This document shows positions 32,551-40,836 of a stretch of DNA of 64,000 nt, one piece after another. Origin of the DNA: Micromonospora kangleipakensis (GTDB lineage: Bacteria > Actinomycetota > Actinomycetes > Mycobacteriales > Micromonosporaceae); NCBI RefSeq assembly GCF_004217615.1, contig NZ_SHLD01000001.1:6510001-6574000 (forward strand). Direction: 5' to 3'. The position numbers and the translations under genes were made by a program. The number at the start of each line of letters is the position of its first letter. Within the stretch, counting starts at the first letter, position 1. A model generated the notes under the pieces. That model did not search any database. It saw only the letters and a list, made by a program, of their open reading frames with translations, and had not been told where the DNA came from.

Positions 32551-33723
32551 TCAGCCGCCGGAGTCGTCCAGCTCGGCGCCGTCGGGCACGGTGTCGTCGT
32601 CCCGGCTGGCCAGCCAGCCGTCGGGCAGGAAGACCTTGCCCGGGGAGTTGGTCCGGCCGCGCGGCTGGCCGAGGGTGGCCACCGGGAACGGCTCGGCCGG
32701 GTCGAGCTTGCCAAGCAGGTCGTCGAGCTGCGCCAGGCTGTCGATCATGGCCAGGGAGCGGCGCAGCTCGCTGCCGACCGGGAAGCCCTTGAGGTACCAG
32801 GCGACGTGCTTGCGGAAGTCGGTGCAGCCGTCCCGCTCACCCCGGGCCGGGTTGCGCGCGCCCGCGACGAACTGGTCGACCAGCAGCTCGGCGTGCCGGC
32901 GCATGGTCACCGCCACCTCGCCCAGGCCGGGCAGCCGCCGCTCCGGCCGGCCGTTGAACGCGGCCTCCAGGTCGGCGAAGAGCCACGGGCGGCCCAGGCA
33001 GCCGCGCCCGATCACCACGCCGTCGACGCCGGTGTGCGCGACCATCCGCAGCGCGTCGTCGGCCTCCCAGATGTCGCCGTTGCCGAGCACCGGGACGTCG
33101 AGGGCCTGCTTCAGGGTGGCGATCGCGTCCCAGTCGGCGGTGCCCGAGTAGCGCTGCGCGGCCGTACGCCCGTGCAGGGCGACCGCCGCGACGCCCGCGT
33201 CCTGCGCGGCGAGGCCCGCCTCGACGTACGTCAGATGGTCGTCGTCGATGCCCTTGCGCATCTTCACCGTGACCGGCACCCCGGCGGGCGACGCGGCCTC
33301 CACCGCGGCCTTCACCAGCCGGGCGAAGAGCCGGCGCCGCCACGGCAGGGCCGAACCGCCACCGCGCCGCGTCACCTTGGGCACCGGGCAGCCGAAGTTG
33401 AGGTCGATGTGGTCGGCGAGGTCGCGCTCCACCACGATCCGCACGGCGGCGGCGGTGATCTCCGGGTCGGTGCCGTAGAGCTGGAGGCTGCGCGGCTGCT
33501 CGTCCGCGCCGAAGGCGATCATGCGCAGCGTCTTCGGGTTCCGCTCGACCAGTGCCCGGGTGGTGATCATCTCGCAGACGTAGATACCGCCGCCCTGCTC
33601 TCGGCAGAGCCGCCGGAAGCCGACGTTGGTGATGCCCGCCATCGGCGCCAGCACCACCGGCGGCCACACCTGGTGCCGCCCGAGGGTCAACGGGCGCAGT
33701 GCGGGCAGGGTCGGGGCGGTCAC
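32551..33723 (-). CDS. dusB: tRNA-dihydrouridine synthase
   Basis: A 390-residue FMN enzyme that reduces uridines in tRNA D-loops. Motifs: VVLAPMAGITNVGFRRLCRE (FMN phosphate start), QLYGTDPE, HIDLNFGCPVPKV (catalytic Cys), VTVKMRKGID, VALHGRTAAQRYSG, VLGNGDIWEADDA and VIGRGCLGRPWLF. The C-terminal helical domain has DFRKHVAWYLKGFP. The length is usual for DusB-type proteins. The GTG at 33723 is the start; the glyS terminator lies upstream. Confidence 0.94.
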   Translation of the reverse strand: MTAPTLPALRPLTLGRHQVWPPVVLAPMAGITNVGFRRLCREQGGGIYVCEMITTRALVERNPKTLRMIAFGADEQPRSLQLYGTDPEITAAAVRIVVERDLADHIDLNFGCPVPKVTRRGGGSALPWRRRLFARLVKAAVEAASPAGVPVTVKMRKGIDDDHLTYVEAGLAAQDAGVAAVALHGRTAAQRYSGTADWDAIATLKQALDVPVLGNGDIWEADDALRMVAHTGVDGVVIGRGCLGRPWLFADLEAAFNGRPERRLPGLGEVAVTMRRHAELLVDQFVAGARNPARGERDGCTDFRKHVAWYLKGFPVGSELRRSLAMIDSLAQLDDLLGKLDPAEPFPVATLGQPRGRTNSPGKVFLPDGWLASRDDDTVPDGAELDDSGG

Positions 33724-33746
33724 CGGACAAGTGTACGGGGCCCCGA

Positions 33747-33766
33747 CCGGCGCCTTTCCGCGCCGG
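33747..33766 (-). terminator. Terminator hairpin downstream of glyS
   Basis: CCGGCGC (33747-33753) and GCGCCGG (33760-33766) form a stem with a 6-nt loop, 20 bp beyond the glyS stop in the direction of transcription. Confidence 0.6.
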
Positions 33767-33786
33767 CCGGAGCCCCCGTGAACAGC

Positions 33787-35166
33787 TCAGCAGCCGGGCA
33801 GGCGCTCGATCAGGTAGCGCTCGACCTGGTCCAGCGAGACGCGCTCCTGGGCCATGGTGTCCCGGTTCCGCACGGTCACCGCGTTGTCGTCCAGGGTGTC
33901 GAAGTCGACCGTCACGCAGAACGGCGTGCCGATCTCGTCCTGTCGGCGGTAGCGGCGGCCGATCGCCTGCGAGTCGTCGAACTCGACCACCCAGCGCTTG
34001 CGCAGGTCCGCCGCGAGACCCTTCGCCTTCGGCGAGAGCGCCTCGTTGCGGGACAGCGGCAGCACCGCCACCTTCACCGGGGCCAGCCGCGGGTCGAAGC
34101 GCATCACGGTGCGCTTGTCCACGCCGCCCTTGGTGTTCGGGGCCTCGTCCTCGTCGTACGCCTCGAGCAGGAAGGCGAGCACCGCGCGGGTCAGGCCGGC
34201 GGCCGGCTCGATCACGTACGGCATCCAGCGCTCGCCCTTGGTCTGGTCGAAGTACGACAGGTCGACGCCGGAGTGCTTGCTGTGCGTGGAGAGGTCGAAG
34301 TCGGTCCGGTTGGCGATGCCCTCCAGCTCGGCGAACTCGGTGCCGCCGAACTGGAACCGGTACTCGATGTCGACGGTGCGCTTCGAGTAGTGGGAGAGCT
34401 TCTCCTTGGGGTGCTCGTAGAAGCGCAGGTTCTCCTCGGAGAGGCCGAGGTCCAGGTACCAGTTCCAGCGCTGCTGGAGCCAGTACTCGTGCCACTCCTC
34501 GTCGGAGCCTGGCTCGACGAAGAACTCCATCTCCATCTGCTCGAACTCACGCGTACGGAAGATGAAGTTGCCCGGGGTGATCTCGTTGCGGAACGACTTG
34601 CCGGTCTGCGCGATGCCGAACGGCGGCTTCTTGCGGGCGACCGTCTCCACGTTCTTGTAGTTCACGAAGATGCCCTGGGCGGTCTCCGGGCGCAGGTAGT
34701 GCAGGCCCTCCTCGCTCTCCACCGGGCCGAGGTAGGTCTTCATCAGGCCGTTGAACATCTTCGGCTCGGTGAAGGTGCCCTTGTTGCCGCAGTTCGGGCA
34801 GTTGATCTCGGACAGCGAGACCGGCGGGCGGCCGTGCTTGGCCTCGAACGCCTCCTCGAGGTGGTCCGCGCGGAACCGCTTGTGGCAGGACTGGCACTCG
34901 GTCAGCGGGTCGACGAACTCGGCGATGTGGCCGGAGGCCTCCCAGACCTGGCGGGCCAGGATGACCGCGGAGTCCAGGCCGACGACGTCGTCACGCTGCT
35001 GGACCATGGTCTTCCACCACTGCCGGCGGACGTTCTCCTTGAGCTCCACGCCGAGCGGACCGTAGTCCCACGCCGACCGGGTGCCCCCGTAGATCTCGCT
35101 GGAGGGGAAGACGAAGCCTCGGCGCTTGGCGAGGCTGACGACGGCGTCGATACGGTCGGCTGGCAT
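33787..35166 (-). CDS. glyS: Glycine--tRNA ligase (eukaryotic/archaeal-type homodimer)
   Basis: A 459-residue class II aminoacyl-tRNA synthetase charging tRNA-Gly. It contains [20 protein letters not shown], a four-Cys zinc insert (CQSCHKRF and CPNCGNKG), motif 2 [39 protein letters not shown] and motif 3 [20 protein letters not shown]. The anticodon-binding domain begins [14 protein letters not shown]. The ATG at 35166 has AGGAGG upstream. It neighbours the zinc regulators as in mycobacteria (glyS beside smtB-zur), here with five small or transport genes in between. Confidence 0.96.
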   Translation of the reverse strand: MPADRIDAVVSLAKRRGFVFPSSEIYGGTRSAWDYGPLGVELKENVRRQWWKTMVQQRDDVVGLDSAVILARQVWEASGHIAEFVDPLTECQSCHKRFRADHLEEAFEAKHGRPPVSLSEINCPNCGNKGTFTEPKMFNGLMKTYLGPVESEEGLHYLRPETAQGIFVNYKNVETVARKKPPFGIAQTGKSFRNEITPGNFIFRTREFEQMEMEFFVEPGSDEEWHEYWLQQRWNWYLDLGLSEENLRFYEHPKEKLSHYSKRTVDIEYRFQFGGTEFAELEGIANRTDFDLSTHSKHSGVDLSYFDQTKGERWMPYVIEPAAGLTRAVLAFLLEAYDEDEAPNTKGGVDKRTVMRFDPRLAPVKVAVLPLSRNEALSPKAKGLAADLRKRWVVEFDDSQAIGRRYRRQDEIGTPFCVTVDFDTLDDNAVTVRNRDTMAQERVSLDQVERYLIERLPGC

Positions 35167-35279
35167 GTTTCCTCCTACGCCGGCTGGCGGTCGGCGGGGG
35201 CGATGTGGATGGAACGGTCAGTTCGGGACAACGGTACGGCTACCGGAGTCCCGAGCCCAGCAGAATACCGGGGGGCCCG

Positions 35280-35840
35280 TCAGCTCACCCCGCAGACCTC
35301 CATGCCACCGGTCTGCGGATCCGGCGCCAGGGTCACCTGCTGGGCCTCCTGTTTGCCGCCGCTGAGGGTCACGTCGACCGGCACGGTGAGGGTCTGCGCG
35401 TCGACCTTGCCCACCCGGTAGCCGGAGATCTGCGGCTCGGCGGCGACCCGCTGCTCGAAGTCCGGCCGGGACTCACGCCGCTGGGCGTCGTCGCAGAGCC
35501 TGTCGTACGCCTTGGACCAATCCTTCGCCACCAGGGCCTGGTAGTAGTCGTCGGTGACCGTCCGGCCCTGCTCCTCGATCGCCTGGACGTTGCTCACCGC
35601 CAGTCCGACGATGGCCGCGCCGCCCCCACCGCAGCAGAGCAGCACGGCGAGCGCCCCGACGCCGAGGCCGAGCCAGAGCCGGCGGCGACCGCCCTCGGTG
35701 GGCGGGGCGGCGAACGGCGGGGCGGCCCCGGGGCCGGCGGGGACGCCCGGCTCGGACGGCGGCTCCGGGACCGGCGGCGCGCCGCCTGCGCCGGACAGCA
35801 CGGGGTGAGGGGGTGGGGATGCCGGTCCGGGAGCGGTCAT
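35280..35840 (-). CDS. Hypothetical single-pass membrane protein with extracellular DUF4878-like domain
   Basis: A 186-residue protein. A Pro/Gly/Ala-rich cytoplasmic N-terminus (about 45 residues) is followed by one membrane helix (RRRLWLGLGVGALAVLLCC) and an extracytoplasmic domain with VTDDYYQALVAKDWSKAYDR, similar in layout to DUF4878/NTF2-like stalk domains of actinobacterial membrane proteins. Two Cys in the outer domain (LCDDAQ and the terminal EVCGVS) could form a disulfide. The function is unknown. The ATG at 35840 lacks a clear ribosome site, so it may be leaderless. Confidence 0.7.
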   Translation of the reverse strand: MTAPGPASPPPHPVLSGAGGAPPVPEPPSEPGVPAGPGAAPPFAAPPTEGGRRRLWLGLGVGALAVLLCCGGGGAAIVGLAVSNVQAIEEQGRTVTDDYYQALVAKDWSKAYDRLCDDAQRRESRPDFEQRVAAEPQISGYRVGKVDAQTLTVPVDVTLSGGKQEAQQVTLAPDPQTGGMEVCGVS

Positions 35841-35865
35841 ACGCCAGAGGGTAGTGCCACCGGGG

Positions 35866-36207
35866 TCAGCGGTAAGGACCTGCAGCCCGATCACTGGCGA
35901 CGATGACGATCTCCCCGTCCGGCGCGGCGCTGGCGAGCGTCTCGTACGCCGACGGCTCGTCGACCGATTGGGCCAGCAGCGGCACCGCCGTGATCTTCAC
36001 GTCGAAGCCGCCCAGCGCCCGCCGGTACGCCCCGACGGACTCCCACTCGGTGAGCAGGCACCAGTGCGTCGGGTCGTCCAGCGCCCGCAGCAACTCCCCG
36101 CGCAGGTAGCCGCGGCGGGCGGCGAGCGCCGCGAGGGCGGCGTGCGCCCGCTCGGTGAAGTCGGGCGCGACCTCGGCGTCCACCACGAACCGGTTGGTCA
36201 CCAGCAC
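35866..36207 (-). CDS. Antibiotic biosynthesis monooxygenase-like (ABM) domain protein
   Basis: A 113-residue ferredoxin-like-fold protein: VTNRFVVDAEVAPDFTERAH, GYLRGELLRALDDPTHWCLL and EWESVGAYRRALGGFDVKI match the ABM layout (heme-degrading and quinol monooxygenase relatives). No heme ligand or specific catalytic residue can be assigned, so an enzymatic role is only possible. The GTG at 36207 has a strong GAGGAGG site. The gene is divergent from the small membrane protein at 36235. Confidence 0.72.
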   Translation of the reverse strand: MLVTNRFVVDAEVAPDFTERAHAALAALAARRGYLRGELLRALDDPTHWCLLTEWESVGAYRRALGGFDVKITAVPLLAQSVDEPSAYETLASAAPDGEIVIVASDRAAGPYR

Positions 36208-36234
36208 CGGCGTCCTCCTCGTAGAGTCTGTGGG

Positions 36235-36492
36235 ATGCAGCGTACGCAGAGCCCCCTGCTGGCCCGCCTGGCCCGGGTCAACCCGACGACGGTGTTCCTG
36301 GCCACCCTGGTCCTCGTGCTGGTGGCGCTCTTCGCGCCCGGTCCGGTGGGCGGCCTGCTGTTGCTGGCGCTGGCCACGGTGCTGGTGTGGCTGATGGTCA
36401 CCACCTGGCCGGTGCAGGCGCCGGCGACCCGGGTGATCCGCCTGGTGATGCTGACCCTGCTGATCGCGGTGGCCATGACCAAGCTGCTCTGA
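36235..36492 (+). CDS. Small membrane protein (DUF6703-like)
   Basis: An 85-residue protein with a short basic start ([20 protein letters not shown]) and two to three hydrophobic helices ending [11 protein letters not shown]. The layout resembles the actinobacterial DUF6703 family as I remember it. The function is unknown. It ends 54 bp before the zinc receptor gene, from which it is separated by the Zur-box candidate. Confidence 0.72.
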   Translation: MQRTQSPLLARLARVNPTTVFLATLVLVLVALFAPGPVGGLLLLALATVLVWLMVTTWPVQAPATRVIRLVMLTLLIAVAMTKLL

Positions 36493-36511
36493 CATGCAAT
36501 CATGCGTTTTT

Positions 36512-36530
36512 GACAATCAATTTCGTTATC
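36512..36530. promoter_or_regulatory. Candidate Zur box upstream of znuA
   Basis: GACAATCAATTTCGTTATC is an imperfect dyad (pattern GAxAAxxAAxTTxxTTxTC) in an unusually AT-rich patch 16 bp before the zinc-receptor start. Spacing and composition resemble Zur sites of the TGAAAATGATTTTCA type. The overlapping TTGACA at 36510-36515 could be the -35 element. Confidence 0.6.
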
Positions 36531-36546
36531 GCGGACAGTGGTCGTC

Positions 36547-37485
36547 ATGACCATCCGCTTCACCTCCCGCGTCCTGGCCGTCGCCATCGCCCCCCTGCTC
36601 GCGCTGGGCGGCGTCGCCGCCTGTTCCGCCGACGGCGCGGGCGCCGACCCGGACCGGGTCGACGTGGTGGCCGCCTTCTACCCGCTGCAGTTCCTCGCCG
36701 AGCGGATCGGCGGCGACGCGGTCAAGGTCACCAACCTGGCCAAGCCCGGCGCCGAGCCGCACGACCTGGAGCTCAACCCGCGCCAGGTCGGCCAGATCAG
36801 CGACGCGGAGCTGGTCGTCTACCTCAAGGGCTTCCAGCCGGCGGTGGACGAGGCCGTCGAGCAGAGCGGCGGCGACCGGGCGTTCGACGTGACGACCGTG
36901 CAGCCGCTGCTCGACGCGGCAGCCGGCGGGCACGAGCACGAGGGCGAGGCCGGGCACGAGGAGGAGACCGGCGGCAAGGACCCGCACCTGTGGCTCGACC
37001 CCACCCGGCTGGCCACCGTCGGCGACCGGCTCGCCGAGCGGCTCGGCCGGGCCGACCCGGAGCGGGCCGCCGACTTCACCGCCCGCGCGAAGGACTTCCG
37101 CGCCGACCTGGCGAAGCTCGACACCGAGTACACCGAGGGGCTGAAGACCTGCCAGCGCCGGGAGATCGTGACGAGCCACACCGCATTCGGCTACCTGGCC
37201 TCGCACTACCAGCTGGAGCAGGTCGGCATCACCGGCCTCACCCCGGACAGCGAGCCCTCCCCGCAGCGCCTCGCCGAGGTGGCCAGGGAGGCCCGGGAGC
37301 ACCGCGCCACCACCATCTTCTTCGAGACCCTGGTCAGCCCGAAGGTCGCCGAGACCGTGGCCCGCGAGGTCGGGGCGAAGACTGCCGTGCTCGACCCGAT
37401 CGAGGGCCCACCCGCCGACGGGGACTACCTGTCGGCGATGCGCGCCAACCTCCAGACCCTGCGAACCGCGTTGGACTGCTCATGA
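36547..37485 (+). CDS. znuA: Zinc ABC transporter substrate-binding lipoprotein
   Basis: A 312-residue cluster A-I metal receptor. The signal ends in a lipobox GVAAC near residue 26. The mature part shows [31 protein letters not shown] (first metal His), a His/Glu-rich flexible loop ([18 protein letters not shown]) typical of zinc receptors, DPHLWLDP (second His), SHTAFGYLA (third His) and [15 protein letters not shown]. It delivers zinc to ZnuC-ZnuB. The ATG at 36547 is used; a GTG three codons earlier is possible. The gene overlaps znuC as ATGA. Confidence 0.92.
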   Translation: MTIRFTSRVLAVAIAPLLALGGVAACSADGAGADPDRVDVVAAFYPLQFLAERIGGDAVKVTNLAKPGAEPHDLELNPRQVGQISDAELVVYLKGFQPAVDEAVEQSGGDRAFDVTTVQPLLDAAAGGHEHEGEAGHEEETGGKDPHLWLDPTRLATVGDRLAERLGRADPERAADFTARAKDFRADLAKLDTEYTEGLKTCQRREIVTSHTAFGYLASHYQLEQVGITGLTPDSEPSPQRLAEVAREAREHRATTIFFETLVSPKVAETVAREVGAKTAVLDPIEGPPADGDYLSAMRANLQTLRTALDCS

Positions 37486-38243
37486 ACGCACCCGTGATCC
37501 AGGTCGACCACGCCGCCGTCGGCTACGACGGCCGCCCCGTGCTGCGGGACGTCTCGCTGACCGTCACCGCCGGCGAGGTGGTCGCCGTGCTCGGCGCCAA
37601 CGGCTCCGGCAAGTCCACCCTGATCCGCGCGGTGCTCGGGCTGGTCCCGCTCAGCGCCGGGTCGGTCACCCTCTTCCACACCCCGCAGCGCCGCTTCCGG
37701 CAGTGGCACCGGATCGGGTACGTCCCGCAGCGGCTCGGCGCCGGCAGCGGCGTACCGGCCACGGTGGGCGAGGTGGTGGCCTCGGGGCGGCTGGCCCGCC
37801 GGGGCGTCCTGCGGCCGGCGAGGCGCGCGGACCGCGAGGCGGTGGCCGCCGCGCTGCGCGCCGTCGGGCTCGCCGACCGGGCCGGTGACCCGGTCGCCAC
37901 CCTCTCCGGCGGCCAGCAGCAGCGCACCCTGATCGCCCGGGCCCTGGCCGGCGAACCCGAGCTGCTGGTGCTGGACGAGCCGACCGCCGGGGTCGACGCG
38001 GAGAGCCAGGAGGCGTTCGCCGCGGCGCTGCGCGGCTTCCTCGCCGGCGGCGGGACCGTGCTGCTGGTCGCCCACGAGCTGGGTCCGCTGCGACCGTTGA
38101 TCAGCCGGGCGGTCGTCGTGCACGAGGGTGGCATCTGCCACGACGGCGCGGTGCCGGAGCCGGCCGGGCACCACGCGGAGCCCGACCACGACCACGTGCA
38201 CCCGCACTGCGACGAGGAGCCCGCCGGGCTGTGGAGCATCTGA
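37482..38243 (+). CDS. znuC: Zinc ABC transporter ATP-binding protein with His-rich tail
   Basis: A 253-residue ATPase: Walker [10 protein letters not shown] near residue 40, Q-loop GYVPQRLG, signature LSGGQQQRT, Walker [13 protein letters not shown] and switch LLVAHELG. The last 25 residues hold a His/Asp cluster ([18 protein letters not shown]), suggesting a cytoplasmic zinc-binding or sensing tail. Together with the ZnuA/Zur context this favours zinc over manganese as substrate. It is coupled to znuA by ATGA, with a single base between its stop and the znuB ATG. Confidence 0.92.
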   Translation: MNAPVIQVDHAAVGYDGRPVLRDVSLTVTAGEVVAVLGANGSGKSTLIRAVLGLVPLSAGSVTLFHTPQRRFRQWHRIGYVPQRLGAGSGVPATVGEVVASGRLARRGVLRPARRADREAVAAALRAVGLADRAGDPVATLSGGQQQRTLIARALAGEPELLVLDEPTAGVDAESQEAFAAALRGFLAGGGTVLLVAHELGPLRPLISRAVVVHEGGICHDGAVPEPAGHHAEPDHDHVHPHCDEEPAGLWSI

Positions 38244-38244
38244 C

Positions 38245-39111
38245 ATGGACCTCTTCCAGTACGACTTCATGCTGCGCGCCCTGGTCGGCGCGCTGGTCAT
38301 CGGGCTGGCCGCGCCGGCGCTCGGCATCTACCTGGTGCAGCGGCGGCTGGCGCTGATCGGCGACGGGATCGGGCACGTGGCGCTCACCGGCGTCGGCGCC
38401 GGGCTGCTGCTGAACCGCTCCCCGGTGCTGGTGGCGGTGATCGCCGCGACGCTCGGCGCGATCGTCATCGAGCTGGTCCGCTCCCGCGGCCGTACCTCCG
38501 GCGACCTGGCCCTGGCGCTGCTCTTCTACGGCGGGATCGCCGGCGGCGTGCTGCTGGTCGGGCTCTCCGACGCCAGCAGCGCCTCGCTCAACTCGTACCT
38601 GTTCGGGTCGCTGACCACCACGTCGCCGGCCGACCTGACCACGATCCTGGTGCTCGGCCTGGCCGTCGGAGCGATCATGCTGGCGCTGCGTCCGGCGCTC
38701 TTCGCGGTCTGCCACGACGAGGAGTACGCCCGGGTCTCCGGGCTGCCGGTCCGGGCGCTCAACCTGCTGCTGGCGGTGACCACCGCGGTGACCGTGACGA
38801 TCGCCATGCGGGCGGTCGGCGTGCTGCTGATCAGCGCACTGATGGTGGTGCCGGTGGCCACCGCCCAGCAGGTCACCCGGGGCTTCCGCAGCACGATGGC
38901 GGCAGCCATGGCACTGGGGCTCTTCGCCGCCGGGGCGGGCATCTGGGTGGCCGCCACCGCCGACACCGCGCCGGGCGCCTCGGTGGTGCTGCTGGCCATC
39001 GCCTCGTTCCTGGTGGTCGCGCTCGCCGCGGCCGGCTGGCGGGCGATGCGCCGGCGGACCCGCCCGGCGGCCGCGCCGGCCCCCGAGCCGCACGAGGTCG
39101 TGCTGCGGTGA
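38245..39111 (+). CDS. znuB: Zinc ABC transporter permease
   Basis: A 288-residue membrane protein of the ABC-3 metal permease family with eight to nine helices. Family segments are YDFMLRALVGALVIGLAAPA, RRLALIGDGIGHVALTGVG, LNSYLFGSLTTTS, DEEYARVSGLPVRALN and MRAVGVLLISALMVVPVATA. It forms the membrane channel for zinc with ZnuC. The C-terminus is a short basic, Pro/Ala-rich tail. The ATG at 38245 is one base after znuC. Confidence 0.93.
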   Translation: MDLFQYDFMLRALVGALVIGLAAPALGIYLVQRRLALIGDGIGHVALTGVGAGLLLNRSPVLVAVIAATLGAIVIELVRSRGRTSGDLALALLFYGGIAGGVLLVGLSDASSASLNSYLFGSLTTTSPADLTTILVLGLAVGAIMLALRPALFAVCHDEEYARVSGLPVRALNLLLAVTTAVTVTIAMRAVGVLLISALMVVPVATAQQVTRGFRSTMAAAMALGLFAAGAGIWVAATADTAPGASVVLLAIASFLVVALAAAGWRAMRRRTRPAAAPAPEPHEVVLR

Positions 39112-39154
39112 GCCACCCCCGAGCGGTCCTGCTGGCATTGGTTACCGTTACGGG

Positions 39155-39454
39155 ATGACGGGCACGAACGGGTACGACGCCTTCGAGGGTGCGGGTGACC
39201 TGCTGCGTGCGCTGTCCGCACCGATCCGGCTGGCGATCGTGACCGAGCTGGCGCAGGGTGAACGGTGCGTGCACGAGCTGGTGGAGAAGCTGGGCGCACC
39301 GCAGCCGCTGGTCTCCCAGCACCTGCGGGTGCTCCGCGGCGCCGGCGTGGTCCGTGGCTCCCGGCGCGGTCGGGAGATCGCGTACGCCCTCGTGGACGAG
39401 CACGTCGCACACATCGTGGCGGACGCGGTCAGCCACGCCGGGGAGGGACCGTGA
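39155..39454 (+). CDS. ArsR/SmtB-family metal-sensing regulator (partner of Zur)
   Basis: A 99-residue winged-helix repressor: LLRALSAPIRLAIVTELAQG, GERCVHELVEKL, recognition helix QPLVSQHLRVLRGAGVVRGS and wing RRGREIAYALVDEH. The C-terminal AHIVADAVSHAGE gives the alpha-5 His/Asp pattern of SmtB-type zinc sensors (DxxH...HxxE-like). Its overlap with zur (GTGA) parallels the mycobacterial smtB-zur operon, where zinc displaces SmtB to let Zur be made. The ATG at 39155 follows an AT-rich GGTTACCGTTACGGG that may be its operator. Confidence 0.9.
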   Translation: MTGTNGYDAFEGAGDLLRALSAPIRLAIVTELAQGERCVHELVEKLGAPQPLVSQHLRVLRGAGVVRGSRRGREIAYALVDEHVAHIVADAVSHAGEGP

Positions 39455-39843
39455 CCGAGGGGACGTTGCGGAACACGCGCCAGCGGACGGCCGTGAGCAC
39501 GCTGCTGGCCGAGGTGGAGGGCTTCCACAGCGCGCAGGACCTGTACGCGATGCTGCGCCAGCGGGGCGAGCGGGTCGGGCTGACCACCGTCTACCGGACG
39601 TTGCAGGGGCTCGCCGACGCCGGCGAGATCGACGTGATGCGCCCGCCCGGCGGCGAGCACCTCTACCGGCGGTGCAGCGAGGGTCACCACCACCACCTGG
39701 TCTGCCGGGCCTGCGGGCGGACGGTGGAGGTGGCCGGGCCGGCGGTGGAGAGCTGGGCGGAGCGGGTCGCCGCGCAGCACGGGTACGCCGAGGTCAGCCA
39801 CACCCTGGAGATCTTCGGGACCTGCCCGGCCTGCACCGGCTGA
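39451..39843 (+). CDS. zur: Zinc uptake regulator, Fur family
   Basis: A 130-residue Fur-family repressor. The winged helix (TRQRTAVSTLLAEVEGFHSA, then VGLTTVYRTLQGLADAG) is followed by HLYRRCSEGHHHHLVCRACG, which supplies the regulatory His cluster and the first CxxC. CPACTG at the end supplies the second CxxC of the structural zinc site. The His-rich segment and the znuABC context favour Zur over Fur. The GTG at 39451 overlaps the ArsR stop and has GGGGAGGG upstream. Confidence 0.92.
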   Translation: MTEGTLRNTRQRTAVSTLLAEVEGFHSAQDLYAMLRQRGERVGLTTVYRTLQGLADAGEIDVMRPPGGEHLYRRCSEGHHHHLVCRACGRTVEVAGPAVESWAERVAAQHGYAEVSHTLEIFGTCPACTG

Positions 39844-39866
39844 GAATTCTCCCCCGTGCCCCGGCG

Positions 39867-39891
39867 GCCGGAGCGTGGCACGCTGTCCGGC
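39867..39891 (+). terminator. Possible terminator hairpin after zur
   Basis: GCCGGA (39867-39872) pairs with TCCGGC (39886-39891), and an inner GCGTG/CACGC stem is possible. It lies 23 bp after the zur stop and abuts the next start codon, so it may act on both genes. Confidence 0.4.
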
Positions 39892-40497
39892 GTGAAGATC
39901 TACGCCGACCGTTTTCCCACCGCCCTCCGTCAGCTCCTCACCGACCTCCTCGTCGTCGTCTGGGTCTACGCGGCGATCCGCTTCGCGCTCTGGCTGCACG
40001 ACCTGGTGCAGAAGCTGGCCGTACCCGGGCAGAAGCTGGAGGGGGCCGGCGGCGGCCTCGCCGACAACCTGGCCGAGGCCGGCGGCAAGGTCGGCCGGGT
40101 GCCGCTGGTCGGCGACGAGCTGACCGCCCCCTTCAACCGGGCCGCGGACGCCGCGCGGTCCGTCGCCGAGGCGGGCCGCGACCAGCAGGAGCTGGTCGGC
40201 CAGCTGGCCCTCGCGCTCAGCATCGCGGTGCTGGTCTTCCCGCTCGGCCTGGTGCTCTTCGGCTGGCTGCCGCTGCGGGTGCGCTGGATGCGCCGGGCCG
40301 GAGCGGCGAAGGCCCTCGCCGCCGCCCCCGCCGGGCGCGACCTGCTGGCGCTGCGGGCCCTCGCGGGTCAGCCGCTCGGGAGGCTCACCCGGATCGCGCC
40401 CGACGTGGCCGAGGCGTGGCGCCGCGGCGACGACGCCACCGTCGACGCGCTCGCCGCCTTGGAGCTGCGCAGCCTGGGGCTGCGGGCGGGCCGCTAG
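39892..40497 (+). CDS. Two-helix membrane protein of unknown function
   Basis: A 201-residue protein with one hydrophobic helix near the N-terminus (LLTDLLVVVWVYAAIRFALW), an Ala/Gly-rich helical stretch (about residues 50-95, possible coiled region) and a second hydrophobic segment (LALSIAVLVFPLGLVLFGWL). A cytoplasmic Arg/Ala-rich tail follows. No family recognised. The start at GTG 39892 is uncertain because no ribosome site is visible and an in-frame start 12 codons upstream exists. Confidence 0.62.
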   Translation: MKIYADRFPTALRQLLTDLLVVVWVYAAIRFALWLHDLVQKLAVPGQKLEGAGGGLADNLAEAGGKVGRVPLVGDELTAPFNRAADAARSVAEAGRDQQELVGQLALALSIAVLVFPLGLVLFGWLPLRVRWMRRAGAAKALAAAPAGRDLLALRALAGQPLGRLTRIAPDVAEAWRRGDDATVDALAALELRSLGLRAGR

Positions 40498-40500
40498 GGT

Positions 40501-40674
40501 GTGGCGGTGCTGTACTTCCTGATCGTCGTCGCCGTGCTGCTGCTGGCGTACGCGGGCGTCCTGGTGAGCTTCGTCCGCAAGGGTCGCAAGATCCCGCCGC
40601 AGGCGTACCTGGTGCTGGCCCTGCTCAACGGGCTCATCCTGGCCGCCGTCATCGCCTGGGCCATCGCCCGCTGA
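40501..40674 (+). CDS. Small two-helix membrane protein (57 aa)
   Basis: A short gene starting GTG at 40501 (or 40507, which has AGGGTG just upstream) and ending at the TGA at 40672-40674. The product has a first helix VLYFLIVVAVLLLAYAGVLV, a basic loop VRKGRKIPPQ and a second helix AYLVLALLNGLILAAVIAWA. Hydrophobicity pattern, positive-inside loop and high third-position GC support a real gene. It follows the previous gene by 3 bp, so the two are probably co-transcribed. The function is unknown. Confidence 0.6.
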   Translation: MAVLYFLIVVAVLLLAYAGVLVSFVRKGRKIPPQAYLVLALLNGLILAAVIAWAIAR

Positions 40675-40716
40675 CGCCGGCTCCCGGCTCCCGGCTGCAT
40701 CTGCCCGACCAGCGAC

Positions 40717-40750
40717 ATGCCTGAGAGGCACAAATATGACTCGCAGGCAT
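40717..40750. terminator. Hairpin in the convergent spacer before the acyl-CoA dehydrogenase 3' end
   Basis: ATGCCTG (40717-40723) pairs with CAGGCAT (40744-40750). An alternative inner hairpin TGCCT-GAG-AGGCA uses 40718-40730. It lies between convergent genes in an otherwise featureless 160-bp gap and is likely a bidirectional terminator. Confidence 0.4.
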
Positions 40751-40836
40751 ACCGCTCGGCACTGCCTGCCCCGCCGAACCTCCGGCGGAGCGGTCTGGCG
40801 ATGGTCGGGCGGCGCGCCCGGCCGGAATCGGCGGGG

